From JADFOJ01 sp041580235 (GTDB taxonomy: Bacteria; Planctomycetota; Phycisphaerae; Phycisphaerales; SM1A02): DNA of 64,000 bases. This document shows positions 7,560 through 16,393 of this stretch, piece by piece. The notes beneath the pieces were generated by a model, which saw nothing but the letters and a program-made list of their open reading frames with translations, searched no databases and was not told the origin of the DNA. How positions within the stretch are numbered: the stretch's first letter is position 1; the number at the start of each line of letters is the position of its first letter. The stretch lies in contig JBFGEG010000001.1 in assembly GCA_041580235.1 (NCBI GenBank), forward strand, positions 1 through 64,000. Direction: 5' to 3'. The position numbers and the translations under genes are program-made.

Positions 7560-9629
7560 TTATGGGGCCCGCAGGGGCTCTCCAAGCCCGTATTCCGGCC
7601 AGCGGCGGGTCACCCGGCTCCGGATGGTCTCGCTCATCTCGATCCGGGGCGGGTAGTCGCGAACGGGCTGGCCGTGACGCTCGTCGCCGGGCCGCTTCGT
7701 GGTGGCGTCGACGCCGAGCCGGTGACCACGCCGCACGAGGTCGCGGCCCGGGTCGGTGTTGGCGCAGACATGAAACAGCACCTGCTCCCAGTCGCCCAGC
7801 TCCACGTGGCCGTCCACGGCGATCACCAGGTCCGCCGCCGGCGGGTCCGCGGCCTCCCACAGACGCTCGATGGCCCTGACGCCCTGCCCGGCGCGGGTCT
7901 TGTCGACGCCGAGAAAGACGCACCGGCCGCCCCCGAAGCCGGGGACGTCCACGCCCGTCACGGCCTCGTGGCCGAGAAGCGTCTCGGCCGCGGCCGTGAC
8001 CTCGGCCGTGCCGTCGGGCCGCACCGGCTCGCCGGCGGGAACGCCGGCCACCTCCTCGCCCGCAAGCGCGCGGGTGGCGTCGAAGCCCAGCTTGCCGCCG
8101 GCGCCCAGCCGCGCCGCGGCGTGATCGAGAATGTCCAACGGCCCGTTGACCGCCTCCAGATCACGCTTGAAGTCGCAGTGCCGGCACACCGCGTCGAGCA
8201 CCGCCGTCTCGTCGTGCACGTCGACGTCGTCGTCCACGACGACGATGAGCTTCTCCCAGGCCATCTGTCCGGCGCCCCACACCGCGTGCATGACGCGTCG
8301 CGCCTGCAGCGGATACGCCTTGCGGATGGCGATGAACGCGCAGTTGTGGAAGCAGCCGAAAAGCGGCAGGTGATAGTCTTCGATGTCGTGGATGATCGTG
8401 CGTAGCAGGGGCAGGAACACACGCTCGGTCGCCTTGCCGAGGTAGTAGTCCTCCTGGGGCGGCAGGCCGACGATGGTGGCGGGAAAGACCGCGTCGCGGC
8501 GGTGTGTCACCGCCGACACCTCGACGATGGGGTACCGATCGGGCAGCGAGTAGAAGCCGGTGTGGTCGCCGAAAGGCCCTTCGACCACGGCGCCGGCGCC
8601 GAGGGGCTCCTCGAGCCGGCCGTCACGCCGCCGCGGCCGGTAGCCGATGGGCCCGCCGCCGGTGCTCACCCAGCCCTCGATGACGATCTCGCAGTTCGCC
8701 GGCACCCACAGGGGCACGGTCGCGGCGCGGCACATGGGGATCCCGCGCCCGTTGAGAAAGCCCGCCATGAGCAGCTCGCTGATCCCGGGCGGCAGCGGTG
8801 CGGTGGCGGCGTAGGGCAGCACCGGCTCGCCGCCGAAGCAGATGGCGATGGGCATCGGCCGCCCGGCCCGCTGCCACGAGCGCCAGTGGGAGGCACCGTC
8901 GTGGTGAATGTGCCAGTGCATGGCGAGGTGCGTGGCGTCGAGCAGCTGGGCGCGGTACATCCCGATGTTGTGGCTGGGCGGCCGGGGCGTGTCGGCGTCG
9001 TCGGCGTGCACGGTGTGCATGCCCGCGAAGGTGACGTAGCGCCCGTGGTCGGCGGCGTCGCCAGGCCGGCCCGCCTCGGACGGCGAGAGGTCCCAGCCCA
9101 CGGCGGCCAGGTCGCCGTCCAGCGGCCAGCACTGGATGAGCGGCAGGCGGCGCAGGTCCACCTCGCCCCGCTCGGCGAGAAGAACGGTCTCCTGGCAGCG
9201 GCCGCGCCGCCGCCGTCGCTTCGGCGGCGTGCGGAGCAGGGGAAGGAACAGCCGGGCCTTGGCCAGAAGGTCCCGCAGCCCGCGGGGCGGCTGCGGCTTG
9301 GCGAGCTCGGCGATCCGGCTTGCGATCGCCTCGAAGCCTCCGGCCTCGCAGCCCAACGCCATCTCCATCCGCCGGTACGAGCCGAAGACGTTGATACAGA
9401 CGGGGAAGTCGCTGTCCTGGACGTTCTCCAACAGCAGCGCGCGACCTCCGAGGCCGCAGTGGCCCGGATCGAAGCGGCGGGCGTGGGGGCTGGCGTTGGG
9501 GCACGCCGACTTGCTCTGGCGATCGGCGATCTCGGCGATCTCCAGGCGGGGCGACACCGGCGCCGTCACGCGGTGCAGCTCTCCGGCCGCCTCCAGCGCG
9601 GTCAGGAACTCGCCGAGCGTTGCGTACAT
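7560..9629 (-). CDS. UbiD-family (prenylated-FMN-dependent) decarboxylase
   Basis: The 689-residue protein shows UbiD features through its length: an N-terminal region with a hydrophilic insertion rich in RRRRR (about residues 125-150), then NIGMYRAQLLD and HIHHDGASHW in the flavin-binding region, GGEPVLPYAATAPLPPG, a GPFGDHTGFYS motif and PPQEDYYLGKATERVFLP. These match the 3-octaprenyl-4-hydroxybenzoate decarboxylase family, which uses prenylated FMN to remove carboxyl groups from aromatic or unsaturated acids. At 689 residues it is longer than E. coli UbiD (about 500), with a C-terminal extension. The ATG at 9629 is chosen because upstream frame would run over the divergent ABC gene. The substrate could be a ubiquinone/menaquinone precursor; no UbiX gene is nearby. 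Confidence 0.85.
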   Translation of the reverse strand: MYATLGEFLTALEAAGELHRVTAPVSPRLEIAEIADRQSKSACPNASPHARRFDPGHCGLGGRALLLENVQDSDFPVCINVFGSYRRMEMALGCEAGGFEAIASRIAELAKPQPPRGLRDLLAKARLFLPLLRTPPKRRRRRGRCQETVLLAERGEVDLRRLPLIQCWPLDGDLAAVGWDLSPSEAGRPGDAADHGRYVTFAGMHTVHADDADTPRPPSHNIGMYRAQLLDATHLAMHWHIHHDGASHWRSWQRAGRPMPIAICFGGEPVLPYAATAPLPPGISELLMAGFLNGRGIPMCRAATVPLWVPANCEIVIEGWVSTGGGPIGYRPRRRDGRLEEPLGAGAVVEGPFGDHTGFYSLPDRYPIVEVSAVTHRRDAVFPATIVGLPPQEDYYLGKATERVFLPLLRTIIHDIEDYHLPLFGCFHNCAFIAIRKAYPLQARRVMHAVWGAGQMAWEKLIVVVDDDVDVHDETAVLDAVCRHCDFKRDLEAVNGPLDILDHAAARLGAGGKLGFDATRALAGEEVAGVPAGEPVRPDGTAEVTAAAETLLGHEAVTGVDVPGFGGGRCVFLGVDKTRAGQGVRAIERLWEAADPPAADLVIAVDGHVELGDWEQVLFHVCANTDPGRDLVRRGHRLGVDATTKRPGDERHGQPVRDYPPRIEMSETIRSRVTRRWPEYGLGEPLRAP

Positions 9630-9677
9630 CGGCCGTTCAGCATACCCCGACTCCGAGAAGTACACTGGCCGCAGCCG

Positions 9678-10667
9678 ATGCCCGGACCCAACGGCCAGCA
9701 CGTCATCGATCTGCACCACGTGGAGAAGATCTACCGTGGCAAGATCCACGCCCTGCGCGACGTGGAGATGCAGGTGCATCCGGGCGAGATCTTCGGCCTC
9801 CTGGGTCCCAACGGGGCGGGCAAGAGCACGCTCGTGAAGATCATGATGACGGTGGTCCGGCCCACCCGGCTCACGGGAACGATGCTGGGCCACCCCATCG
9901 GGAACAAGCACGCCCTGCGTCGCGTGGGGTACCTGCCGGAGCACCACCGCTTCCCGCCCTACCTCACCGGCCGCCAGGCCCTGGACTTCTACGCGGCCCT
10001 GGCGAAGGTGGATCGCGAGACGCGACGCCGCCGCGGCACCGAGCTGCTGGAGACGGTGGGCATGACCGCATGGGCGGACAAGAAGATCGCGTCGTACTCC
10101 AAGGGCATGATGCAGCGTGTGGGCCTGGCCCAGGCGCTCATGAACGACCCCGAGCTGATCCTGCTCGACGAGCCGACCGACGGCGTCGATCCCGTCGGCC
10201 GCCGCGAGATCCGCGACCAGATGCTGCGGCTGCGCGACCAGGGCAAGACCATCTTCGTCAACAGTCACCTGCTCAGCGAGCTGGAGATGGTGTGCGATCG
10301 GGTGGCGATCCTCGTGCAGGGCCGTGTCGTGCAGCAGGGGCGGATCGAGGACCTGACCGCCGAGAGCCGGCGGTACGAGATCGAGATCGATGGTGATGCT
10401 CCCGCGTGGGTATCGTCGCAGCGCGAGATGCGGGTGCAGCCCGCCGCCGACGGCCGCAGCACGATCATCATCAAGGGCTCGGACACGCCGGCGGTGCAGC
10501 CGATCATCGACCGACTCCGCGGCGACGGCAAGATCATCGTGTCCGTGCGGCCCGTCCGCGAGACCCTCGAGGACCTCTTCATGAGGGCCGTGACCGATCC
10601 ACGGACGGGGGAGGTCGTGGCGCCAGGGGCCTCCGGCGAAGGCAACGGCGGGGAGACACGGCCATGA
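9678..10667 (+). CDS. ABC-2 type transporter ATP-binding protein
   Basis: A 329-residue nucleotide-binding protein. It has Walker A GPNGAGKST near residue 45, a Q-loop region followed by LPEHHRFPPYLTG, a relaxed signature YSKGMMQRVGLAQAL near 135, Walker B LILLDEPTDGVDPVGR and the switch histidine in NSHLLSELE. The last 100 residues form the small C-terminal domain usual in drug or lipid exporters. The gene overlaps the following permease by four bases. The 48 bases to the divergent ubiD-like gene must hold both promoters. The substrate cannot be told from sequence. Confidence 0.9.
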   Translation: MPGPNGQHVIDLHHVEKIYRGKIHALRDVEMQVHPGEIFGLLGPNGAGKSTLVKIMMTVVRPTRLTGTMLGHPIGNKHALRRVGYLPEHHRFPPYLTGRQALDFYAALAKVDRETRRRRGTELLETVGMTAWADKKIASYSKGMMQRVGLAQALMNDPELILLDEPTDGVDPVGRREIRDQMLRLRDQGKTIFVNSHLLSELEMVCDRVAILVQGRVVQQGRIEDLTAESRRYEIEIDGDAPAWVSSQREMRVQPAADGRSTIIIKGSDTPAVQPIIDRLRGDGKIIVSVRPVRETLEDLFMRAVTDPRTGEVVAPGASGEGNGGETRP

Positions 10668-11776
10668 CCGTGTTCACCGCAATGCTCGTCGATGCCTACC
10701 GGGAGCTGAACTCCAGGAAGCTGTTCTGGATCACGATCGCGATCTCGGCGGTGGTGGTCATCGCCTACGGCTCGATCGGGTTCAACGAGGACGGCATGTC
10801 GGTCCTGTTCGGGCTCAAGCAAGTAGACAGCGAATACATCAACAGCACCACGCCCTGGGCGCGGGCCCTGTACGTCGGCATCTTCTCCGACTTCGTGGTG
10901 GACCTGTGGCTCGGCAAGATCGCGGTCATCCTCGCACTCATCTCGACGTGCACGCTCTTTCCCGACTTCCTCGCCGGCGGGGCCATCGACGTGGTCCTGT
11001 CCAAGCCGATCAGACGGCTGACCATCTTCGGCATCAAGTACGTCGTGAGCCTCCTGTTCGTGGTGCTGCAGGTGGCCGTGTTCAGTCTGGGCGTGTTCCT
11101 GTGCGTGGGGCTGCGGCTGGGGGAATGGAACTGGATGATCTTCGCCGCCGTCCCCGTGGTCACCGTCTTCTACAGCTATCTCTACAGTGTGTGCGTGCTC
11201 GCGGGCGTCGTGACCCGCAGTGCGATCACGGCCCTGCTGATGACCATGCTGTTCTGGTTCTCGCTGTGGGGCATCCAGACGGCGGAATCGACTCTGTGGC
11301 AGTTCCACACACGCTTCGAGATCCAGTCGGAGAACTCGCAGACGAAGATCGACGCCATGGAGCAGCGGCTGGACGCCCTCGATGACGGCGACCTGGTGGC
11401 GAAGGGCGACATCGAGCGGCGGATGGCCCAGGAGCGGTCGAGCCTGGAGCTGACCCGTGACGGCGCGGCGAAGCTGGGTCGCTGGCACGGGCCCCTGCGG
11501 GGCGTGATGGTCATCCTGCCCAAGACCCAGATGACGGTGGGGCTGCTGTCGCGCTGGCTCAAGGACCCGGAGGGCTTCAGCATCCTGGGCATGATGCGCG
11601 GTGAGATGACCGGCAGCAGCGGCCTCATGCAGGACAACGTGCAGGTCGAGATGACGCGCCGGCTGGAGGCGGAGCTCGACTCGATGTCGGCGTGGTATCT
11701 GGTCGGGACGTCGGTGCTCTTCGAGGCCGTCGTGCTTGCGGCCGCGTGCGTGGTCTTCGTCCGCCGGGACTACTGA
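10664..11776 (+). CDS. ABC-2 type transporter permease
   Basis: This 370-residue protein starts at the ATGA overlap with the ATPase gene. It has an N-terminal membrane helix (KLFWITIAISAVVVIAYGS), a periplasmic loop, a cluster of helices between about residues 95 and 210 and a C-terminal helix (LVGTSVLFEAVVLAAACVVF). A large hydrophilic helical domain lies between residues 215 and 330, with a repeated Glu/Arg-rich coiled-coil look. This is the layout of NosY/ABC-2 permeases that move lipids, antibiotics or proteins. It pairs with the ATPase at 9678; substrate unknown. Confidence 0.8.
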   Translation: MTVFTAMLVDAYRELNSRKLFWITIAISAVVVIAYGSIGFNEDGMSVLFGLKQVDSEYINSTTPWARALYVGIFSDFVVDLWLGKIAVILALISTCTLFPDFLAGGAIDVVLSKPIRRLTIFGIKYVVSLLFVVLQVAVFSLGVFLCVGLRLGEWNWMIFAAVPVVTVFYSYLYSVCVLAGVVTRSAITALLMTMLFWFSLWGIQTAESTLWQFHTRFEIQSENSQTKIDAMEQRLDALDDGDLVAKGDIERRMAQERSSLELTRDGAAKLGRWHGPLRGVMVILPKTQMTVGLLSRWLKDPEGFSILGMMRGEMTGSSGLMQDNVQVEMTRRLEAELDSMSAWYLVGTSVLFEAVVLAAACVVFVRRDY

Positions 11777-12573
11777 GACTGATCCAGCTCGCGGCCTCGC
11801 GTGCGGGCGGCGCTGATCGCGTCGCCGATGATCGCCCCGAAACCCTTCTCCATCATGACCCCCAGCGCCGCTTCGGTGGTGCCGCCGGGGCTGGTGACCG
11901 CCTCCCGCAACGCGGCCGGCTCCCCGCCGGATTCCACCAGCAGCCGGGCCGCGCCCAGGACCGTCTGGCGGACGAGCACAGCGGCGGTCGGCGGATCGAG
12001 ACCGGCCTCGACGGCAGCCCGCTCCATCGACTCCACGAGCAGAAAGACGTACGCCGGTCCCGACCCGCTCACCCCGGTCACCGCGTGCATATCGGCCTCG
12101 TTCACCATGACGGTGCGGCCCAGGGCGTCGAAGATCGATACGGCCAGCGTCTCGTCGCCGGGGGCGGCGCCCTCGCCCAGGGCGATCGCCGCCACCCCCG
12201 CGCCGATGCGGCACGGAGTGTTGGGCATGACGCGGATCACCCGCGCCGCCGGCCCGAGGCCGGCGCGAATGGAGCGGCTGTGCAGGCCGGCCATGATGGA
12301 GAGCACGATCCTCGGCTCGGCGATCGGCCCGATCCTCTCGGCGAGGCCGGCGAAGCCCTGCGGCTTGACGGCCAGCAGGATCTGCTCGGCCGCGAGAGCG
12401 GCCGCCGGATCGGCGGCGGTCGGGCAGCCCAGGGCGGCCACCGCCTCCCGCCGGGCGGGATCAATCTCAGCCACGACAATGGCTTGCGGCGACAGGACAC
12501 CGGCCTCCACGACGCCGCGGACGATCGCGTGCCCCATGTTCCCCGCCCCGATAATGCCCAGTCTGGACCCCAT
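11770..12573 (-). CDS. proC: Pyrroline-5-carboxylate reductase
   Basis: Reduces 1-pyrroline-5-carboxylate to L-proline with NAD(P)H, the last step of proline synthesis. The 267-residue protein begins MGSRLGIIGAGNMG, the dinucleotide-binding glycine motif. It continues with LLAVKPQ, RVMPNTPCRIGAG and the signature GVSGSGPAYVFLLVESM near residue 160, then AVTSPGGTTEAAL near 228. These are the standard ProC landmarks. The ATG at 12573 gives the usual length. The stop overlaps the 3' end of the convergent ABC permease by seven bases. The 135 bases to the divergent accA hold the promoters. Confidence 0.93.
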   Translation of the reverse strand: MGSRLGIIGAGNMGHAIVRGVVEAGVLSPQAIVVAEIDPARREAVAALGCPTAADPAAALAAEQILLAVKPQGFAGLAERIGPIAEPRIVLSIMAGLHSRSIRAGLGPAARVIRVMPNTPCRIGAGVAAIALGEGAAPGDETLAVSIFDALGRTVMVNEADMHAVTGVSGSGPAYVFLLVESMERAAVEAGLDPPTAAVLVRQTVLGAARLLVESGGEPAALREAVTSPGGTTEAALGVMMEKGFGAIIGDAISAARTRGRELDQSQ

Positions 12574-12708
12574 CGGCCGATCTCCGGGAGAGCGTGCAGC
12601 GGCTCCGGCGGCCGGTACGCCCTCGGGCGAGCCTAGCTGCGTGGCCACCCACGTCAATCGCGCTACCCTCGTCGCAGCGCGCCGCCTAGACTTCGCGCTT
12701 TCTCGGCC

Positions 12709-13782
12709 ATGGCTGGAGCGACCATCTTGGCCAAGACCAACGAACATGCCGGCGGCTACACCCTGCCCTTCGAGATGCCGGTGATCGAGCTGGAGAAGCA
12801 GATCGCCCTCCTGGAGCAGCGGGAGAACGCTGCGGACTACGCCGAGGAGATCGACAAGCTTCGGGCCAGCCGTGACGGGCTGCTGAGCAAGATCTACGGC
12901 AGCCTCGATCCCTGGGACGTGGTCCGGGTGGCCCGACACGCCCAGCGACCCCAGTCCTCGGACTACATCGAGATGATGTGTCGCGACTTCTGCGAGCTGC
13001 ACGGCGACCGGCACTTCGGCGACGACCCGGCCATGATCACCGGATTCGGCCGGATCGGACCCTACAAGGTCATGATCATCGCCCACCAGAAGGGCAAGAC
13101 CACCCAGGAGAAGATCGCCTGCCACTTCGGCTGTGCGCACCCGGAGGGCTACCGCAAGGCCCTCCAGAAGATGAAGCTGGCCGAGAAGTACGGCCTGCCG
13201 GTGGTCACGCTGATCGACACCCCCGGCGCCTACCCCGGCATCAAGGCCGAGGAGCGGGGCCAGGCCGAGGCGATCGCGATCAACCTGCGGGAGATGAGCC
13301 GGCTGCGCACGCCGATCGTCTGCGTGGTGATCGGGGAGGGCGGCTCCGGCGGCGCCCTGGGCATCGGCGTCGGCGACCGCGTGGCGATGCTCGAGTACGC
13401 GTGGTACTCCGTGATCAGTCCCGAGGGCTGCGCCGCGATCCTGTGGAAGCAGGCCACCGAGACGACCAACATCGCGGCGGCCAAGGCGCTCGCGCTGACG
13501 GCCAAGGACAACCTCGCCAACGGCCTGATCGACGACGTGATCGCCGAGCCCGTCGGGGGCGCGCACCGCGATCCCCCCGCGGCCGCCAAGTCCGTGCAGG
13601 ACTGGCTCGTTGACCGGATCCGCGAGCTGAAACGGACGAAACCCGAGACGCTCGTACAGCGTCGCTACGAGAAGCTCCGCAAGATCGGTGCAATCGCATG
13701 GCACCCGCCCGCCGGCGATCCGGCTCACGTTGACGAACGGCAGGGTGGTACGTACGATAGCCAGATTCCGACTCGTCAATGA
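12709..13782 (+). CDS. accA: Acetyl-CoA carboxylase carboxyltransferase subunit alpha
   Basis: Forms with AccD the carboxyltransferase that makes malonyl-CoA, the first step of fatty acid synthesis. The 357-residue protein has LEKQIALLE at the N-terminal helix, then FCELHGDRHFGDDPAMITG, GYRKALQKMKLAEKYGLPVVTLIDTPGAYPGI and VIGEGGSGGALGIGVGDRV, which are AccA hallmarks. The last 40 residues are a short non-conserved extension. No accD is in the window; separate accA is common. The start at 12709 is the ATG that fits the family's N-terminus. Confidence 0.95.
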   Translation: MAGATILAKTNEHAGGYTLPFEMPVIELEKQIALLEQRENAADYAEEIDKLRASRDGLLSKIYGSLDPWDVVRVARHAQRPQSSDYIEMMCRDFCELHGDRHFGDDPAMITGFGRIGPYKVMIIAHQKGKTTQEKIACHFGCAHPEGYRKALQKMKLAEKYGLPVVTLIDTPGAYPGIKAEERGQAEAIAINLREMSRLRTPIVCVVIGEGGSGGALGIGVGDRVAMLEYAWYSVISPEGCAAILWKQATETTNIAAAKALALTAKDNLANGLIDDVIAEPVGGAHRDPPAAAKSVQDWLVDRIRELKRTKPETLVQRRYEKLRKIGAIAWHPPAGDPAHVDERQGGTYDSQIPTRQ

Positions 13783-13839
13783 GCGCAATCTGGTCCGCCA
13801 CACGACTTTGCGCGCCTTGACGCGCTCGAGACCATTGCC

Positions 13840-14730
13840 ATGGCCAAGAAAAAGGTGACGAAGAAGAAGACGCGCGCGGGCGCTGGCCGCAAGGTCGCCA
13901 AGACCACGAAGAAGAAGAAGAAGACCGCGAAGAAGACGACCCGGAGAGTCACCGCGTCGGCTTCGAAGCGTTCGGCGGCGAAGAAGAAGACCGCGAAGAA
14001 GACGACCAGGAAAACCACTAAAAAAACCACCAAGAAGGTCGCCAAGAAACCGGCGACCAAGAAGAAGCCCGCGGCGGTCAAGAAGAAGACGCCGGCCGCC
14101 AAGGGCAAGAAGACGACCGCCGCCGGCAAGAAGGTCTCCAAGAAGATCGGCCGCGGCAAGGGAGCCCGCGCGGTGGCCACGCCGGCTCCGGATGCCAACG
14201 GATACGTCATCATCAACGGTCGCCGGGTTCGGATCATGTCCGCGGCCGCCGCCGAAGCCGCCGCGGCCCGACCGGCCGTCACCAAGCGAACGCGTGTTCG
14301 CCGCAAGGCCGCCGAAGAAGCTTCACCTGCCGCGGCCGCCGACAAGCCGATCAAGACCAAGCTGAACAAGAAAGAGCTTGACCACTACCGCAACCTGCTG
14401 CTGATCCAGCGGGCGGAGTTGGTCGGCGACCTCAGCGCCATGGAGGCCCAAGCCCTGCAGGCCGGCGGCGGTAATCTCTCTCACATGCCGATCCACATGG
14501 CCGACATCGGAACGGACACGTTCGATCAGGACTTCATGCTGGGATTGGCCGAGACCGAGCGGCGTCGCCTGCGCGAGATCGACGATGCACTCAAGCGCAT
14601 CGAGGACAAGACGTACGGTGTCTGCCAGATGACCGGCAAGCCCATTCCCAAGGCCCGTATGAACGCCAAGCCGTGGGCGCGCTACACGATCGAGGCCGCC
14701 CGGGAAATCGAGAGAGGCCTCACCGAGTGA
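13840..14730 (+). CDS. Lysine-rich (histone H1-like) N-terminus fused to a DksA/TraR-like domain
   Basis: The 296-residue protein has two parts. Residues 1 to about 125 are almost only Lys, Ala, Thr and Arg in repeats of the K-K-x-T/A-A-K-K type, as in histone H1-like Hc1 and AlgP proteins, which bind DNA or RNA without sequence preference. Residues 175-296 form a DksA/TraR-like coiled coil (ELDHYRNLLLIQRAELVGDLSAME) and a C-terminal block YGVCQMTGKPIPKARMNAKP. Only one of the four cysteines of a classic DksA zinc finger is left, so the finger is degenerate. DksA proteins enter the RNA polymerase secondary channel. The gene overlaps lspA by four bases (GTGA). Possibly a nucleoid-linked transcription factor; that is inference. 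Confidence 0.75.
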   Translation: MAKKKVTKKKTRAGAGRKVAKTTKKKKKTAKKTTRRVTASASKRSAAKKKTAKKTTRKTTKKTTKKVAKKPATKKKPAAVKKKTPAAKGKKTTAAGKKVSKKIGRGKGARAVATPAPDANGYVIINGRRVRIMSAAAAEAAAARPAVTKRTRVRRKAAEEASPAAAADKPIKTKLNKKELDHYRNLLLIQRAELVGDLSAMEAQALQAGGGNLSHMPIHMADIGTDTFDQDFMLGLAETERRRLREIDDALKRIEDKTYGVCQMTGKPIPKARMNAKPWARYTIEAAREIERGLTE

Positions 14731-15401
14731 GCTCCGCCCCTGACGGCTCAACGGCTCCGCGCCGCGCGTGGCGCTCGCCGCTGGCGTGGATCGTACTGCT
14801 CAGCGTCTTTGGCATCGGTATCTTTCTCGACCTGGGTCTGAAGCACTGGGCGTTTCAGCACGTCGCGGCTGACCCGGTCGTTCTGGACCGTGAGGTCATC
14901 AGCCAGCCGTACTGGCAGATCCCGCCGCACGAGCCGGTGCCCGTCATCCCGCGTGCGCTCAACCTGCACCTGGTCAAGAACGACGGCGCGGTCTTCGGCA
15001 TCGGCGCCAACCAGCGCGTGTTCTTCGTGGTGTTCACGATGGCGGCGCTGGTGGCGGCGATCCTGGTGTTCGGCCGCTGGACGGACGAGGGCGCCACGGC
15101 GGCCCACATCGCCCTGGGGCTCATTCTCGCCGGTGGCTTCGGCAACCTGGTGGACCGGGTCAGGTTCGGTTTCGTCCGCGACTTCCTGCACATGCTGCCG
15201 GGCTGGAAGCTGCCCTTCGGGCTGAGCTGGCCGGGCGGTAACGATGAGATCTTTCCCTGGGTCTTCAACGTCGCCGACATGATGCTGCTGCTGGGCATGG
15301 CGACGCTCATGCTGTACATGAACAGCCTTGACAAGCAGCGGCGTCTGGCCCGCGAGGCCCGCGAGCGGGCCGAAGGCGGCACCCAGCCCGAATCGGTGTA
15401 G
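14727..15401 (+). CDS. lspA: Signal peptidase II (lipoprotein signal peptidase)
   Basis: Cleaves the signal peptide of diacylglyceryl prolipoproteins at the inner membrane. The 224-residue protein starts at GTG 14727, overlapping the previous stop. It shows LspA landmarks: LDLGLKHWAF in the first helix, HLVKNDGAVFGI, GGFGNLVDRVRFGFVRDFL with the first catalytic Asp, and FNVADMMLLLG with the second. There are four transmembrane helices. It is longer than the E. coli enzyme (164) because of an added periplasmic loop (about residues 45-75) and a 30-residue basic tail. Lipoproteins such as MltA in this window would be clients. Confidence 0.93.
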   Translation: MSSAPDGSTAPRRAWRSPLAWIVLLSVFGIGIFLDLGLKHWAFQHVAADPVVLDREVISQPYWQIPPHEPVPVIPRALNLHLVKNDGAVFGIGANQRVFFVVFTMAALVAAILVFGRWTDEGATAAHIALGLILAGGFGNLVDRVRFGFVRDFLHMLPGWKLPFGLSWPGGNDEIFPWVFNVADMMLLLGMATLMLYMNSLDKQRRLAREARERAEGGTQPESV

Positions 15402-15415
15402 GCCGGCCCCTCCAC

Positions 15416-15502
15416 ATATGCTACTCTCCTATATTGGCCGTGCCCTCGATATGCTACGCTCCCATATCGACCGGGATCTCAATATGCTACTCTCCCGTAT
15501 TC
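15416..15502 (+). repeat. Three tandem copies of a 33-bp unit between convergent lspA and truB
   Basis: A 21-base core begins at 15416, 15449 and 15482: ATATGCTACTCTCCTATATTG, ATATGCTACGCTCCCATATCG and ATATGCTACTCTCCCGTATTC, separated by 12-base spacers. Each core is flanked by AT-rich ends, unlike the GC-rich surroundings. The same frame is open from ATG 15418 to TAG 15510 and would encode a 30-residue peptide with an 11-residue repeat (MLLSYIGRALD, MLRSHIDRDLN, MLLSRIPW). No ribosome binding site is evident. Confidence 0.7.
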
Positions 15503-15544
15503 CGTGGTAGCACGGACGCTTGCCCGCCCGTGCCGGCGGCCACG

Positions 15545-16270
15545 TCAGTTGCCCAGCCGTCGCAGCGCCTCGTCGAGCGGAATCAGGTCGCCTTGCTCCA
15601 GCGGCGCCGGTACATCGTCGAGCTTCACCGCTTCCGCCTCGGTGAACGGCCCCACCGCGGTGCGTCGAAGCGTGCGGCAGTGGCCCCCCGTCCCCAGCGC
15701 CAGCCCGAGGTCGCGGGCCAGGCTGCGGATGTACGTCCCCTTGCCGCAGCGGACGTCCAATACCAGCGCCGGCCACTCGTACCGCACAAGCTCCAGCCCG
15801 TGAACATCCACCGGCCGCGGCGCCAGCTCCACCGACTCGCCGCGGCGGGCGAGGTCGTAGGCGCGGCGTCCGCCGACCTTGACCGCGCTGCGGGCGGGCG
15901 GACGCTGCATGATGGTCCCGAGAAACCGCTGCAGGGCGCCACGCACGTCGTGCTCGGAGGGCGGCGCCACCTCGACCTCCCGGCGCTGCCCTTCGAGGTC
16001 GTCGGTATCCGTGAAGGCGCTGAGATCAATCTCCGTGCGGTATCGCTTGTCTGTGGCCATGAGCTGGTCGATGGACTTCGTCGCCCGGCCCAGCGCCACA
16101 ACGAGCACCCCCTCGGCCAGCGGATCGAGCGTCCCCGCGTGGCCGGTCCGGGCACCCCCGGCCCTGGCGCGTACCACGGACACCACCGCCATGGAGCTCG
16201 GCCCGACCGGCTTGTCGACGACGAGCACACCGTTGACCGACGTCCTGGAACGCTTGTTTGCGCGGGCCAT
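15545..16270 (-). CDS. truB: tRNA pseudouridine(55) synthase TruB
   Basis: Isomerises uridine 55 in the T-loop of tRNAs. The 241-residue protein starts MARANKRSRTSVNGVLVVDKPVGPSS and has the catalytic aspartate in GHAGTLDPLAEGVLVVALGRATK near residue 48. RPPARSAVKVGGRRAYDLARRGE and CGKGTYIRSLARDLG follow, both typical. It is about 70 residues shorter than E. coli TruB (314): the C-terminal PUA domain is missing, which is common in several phyla. It sits 34 bases from the divergent tRNA-Ser gene. Confidence 0.93.
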   Translation of the reverse strand: MARANKRSRTSVNGVLVVDKPVGPSSMAVVSVVRARAGGARTGHAGTLDPLAEGVLVVALGRATKSIDQLMATDKRYRTEIDLSAFTDTDDLEGQRREVEVAPPSEHDVRGALQRFLGTIMQRPPARSAVKVGGRRAYDLARRGESVELAPRPVDVHGLELVRYEWPALVLDVRCGKGTYIRSLARDLGLALGTGGHCRTLRRTAVGPFTEAEAVKLDDVPAPLEQGDLIPLDEALRRLGN

Positions 16271-16304
16271 GCCGATACACTATGCAGGCACGCAGTTGCC
16301 TTCC

Positions 16305-16393
16305 GGACAGGTGTCCGAGCGGCTGAAGGAGCGGCACTGGAAATGCCGTGTACGCCATTGTGCGTACCGTGGGTTCGAATCCCACCCTGTCCG
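16305..16393 (+). tRNA. tRNA-Ser (anticodon GGA)
   Basis: The 89-base sequence pairs GGACAGG with CCTGTCC in the acceptor stem. It has a D-arm (CCGAGCGGCTGAAGG), anticodon loop CTGGAAA giving GGA (reads UCC/UCU, serine), the long variable arm expected for class II tRNAs (GTGTACGCC...GTGCGTACC) and T-loop GGTTCGAATCC. The discriminator is G. Confidence 0.95.

Noticed and set aside
7560..10268. A longer version of the UbiD-like protein starting at 10268
   Set aside because: The extra 213 residues lie antisense to the ABC ATPase gene and have no UbiD similarity; the true start is near 9629.
15416..15502. CRISPR-like array
   Set aside because: Only three units with 12-base spacers, much shorter than CRISPR spacers, and no cas genes are nearby.
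15418..15510. Small gene from the repeat frame (30 codons)
   Set aside because: There is no ribosome binding site and the frame may be a by-product of the repeat length, so it is described as a repeat only.
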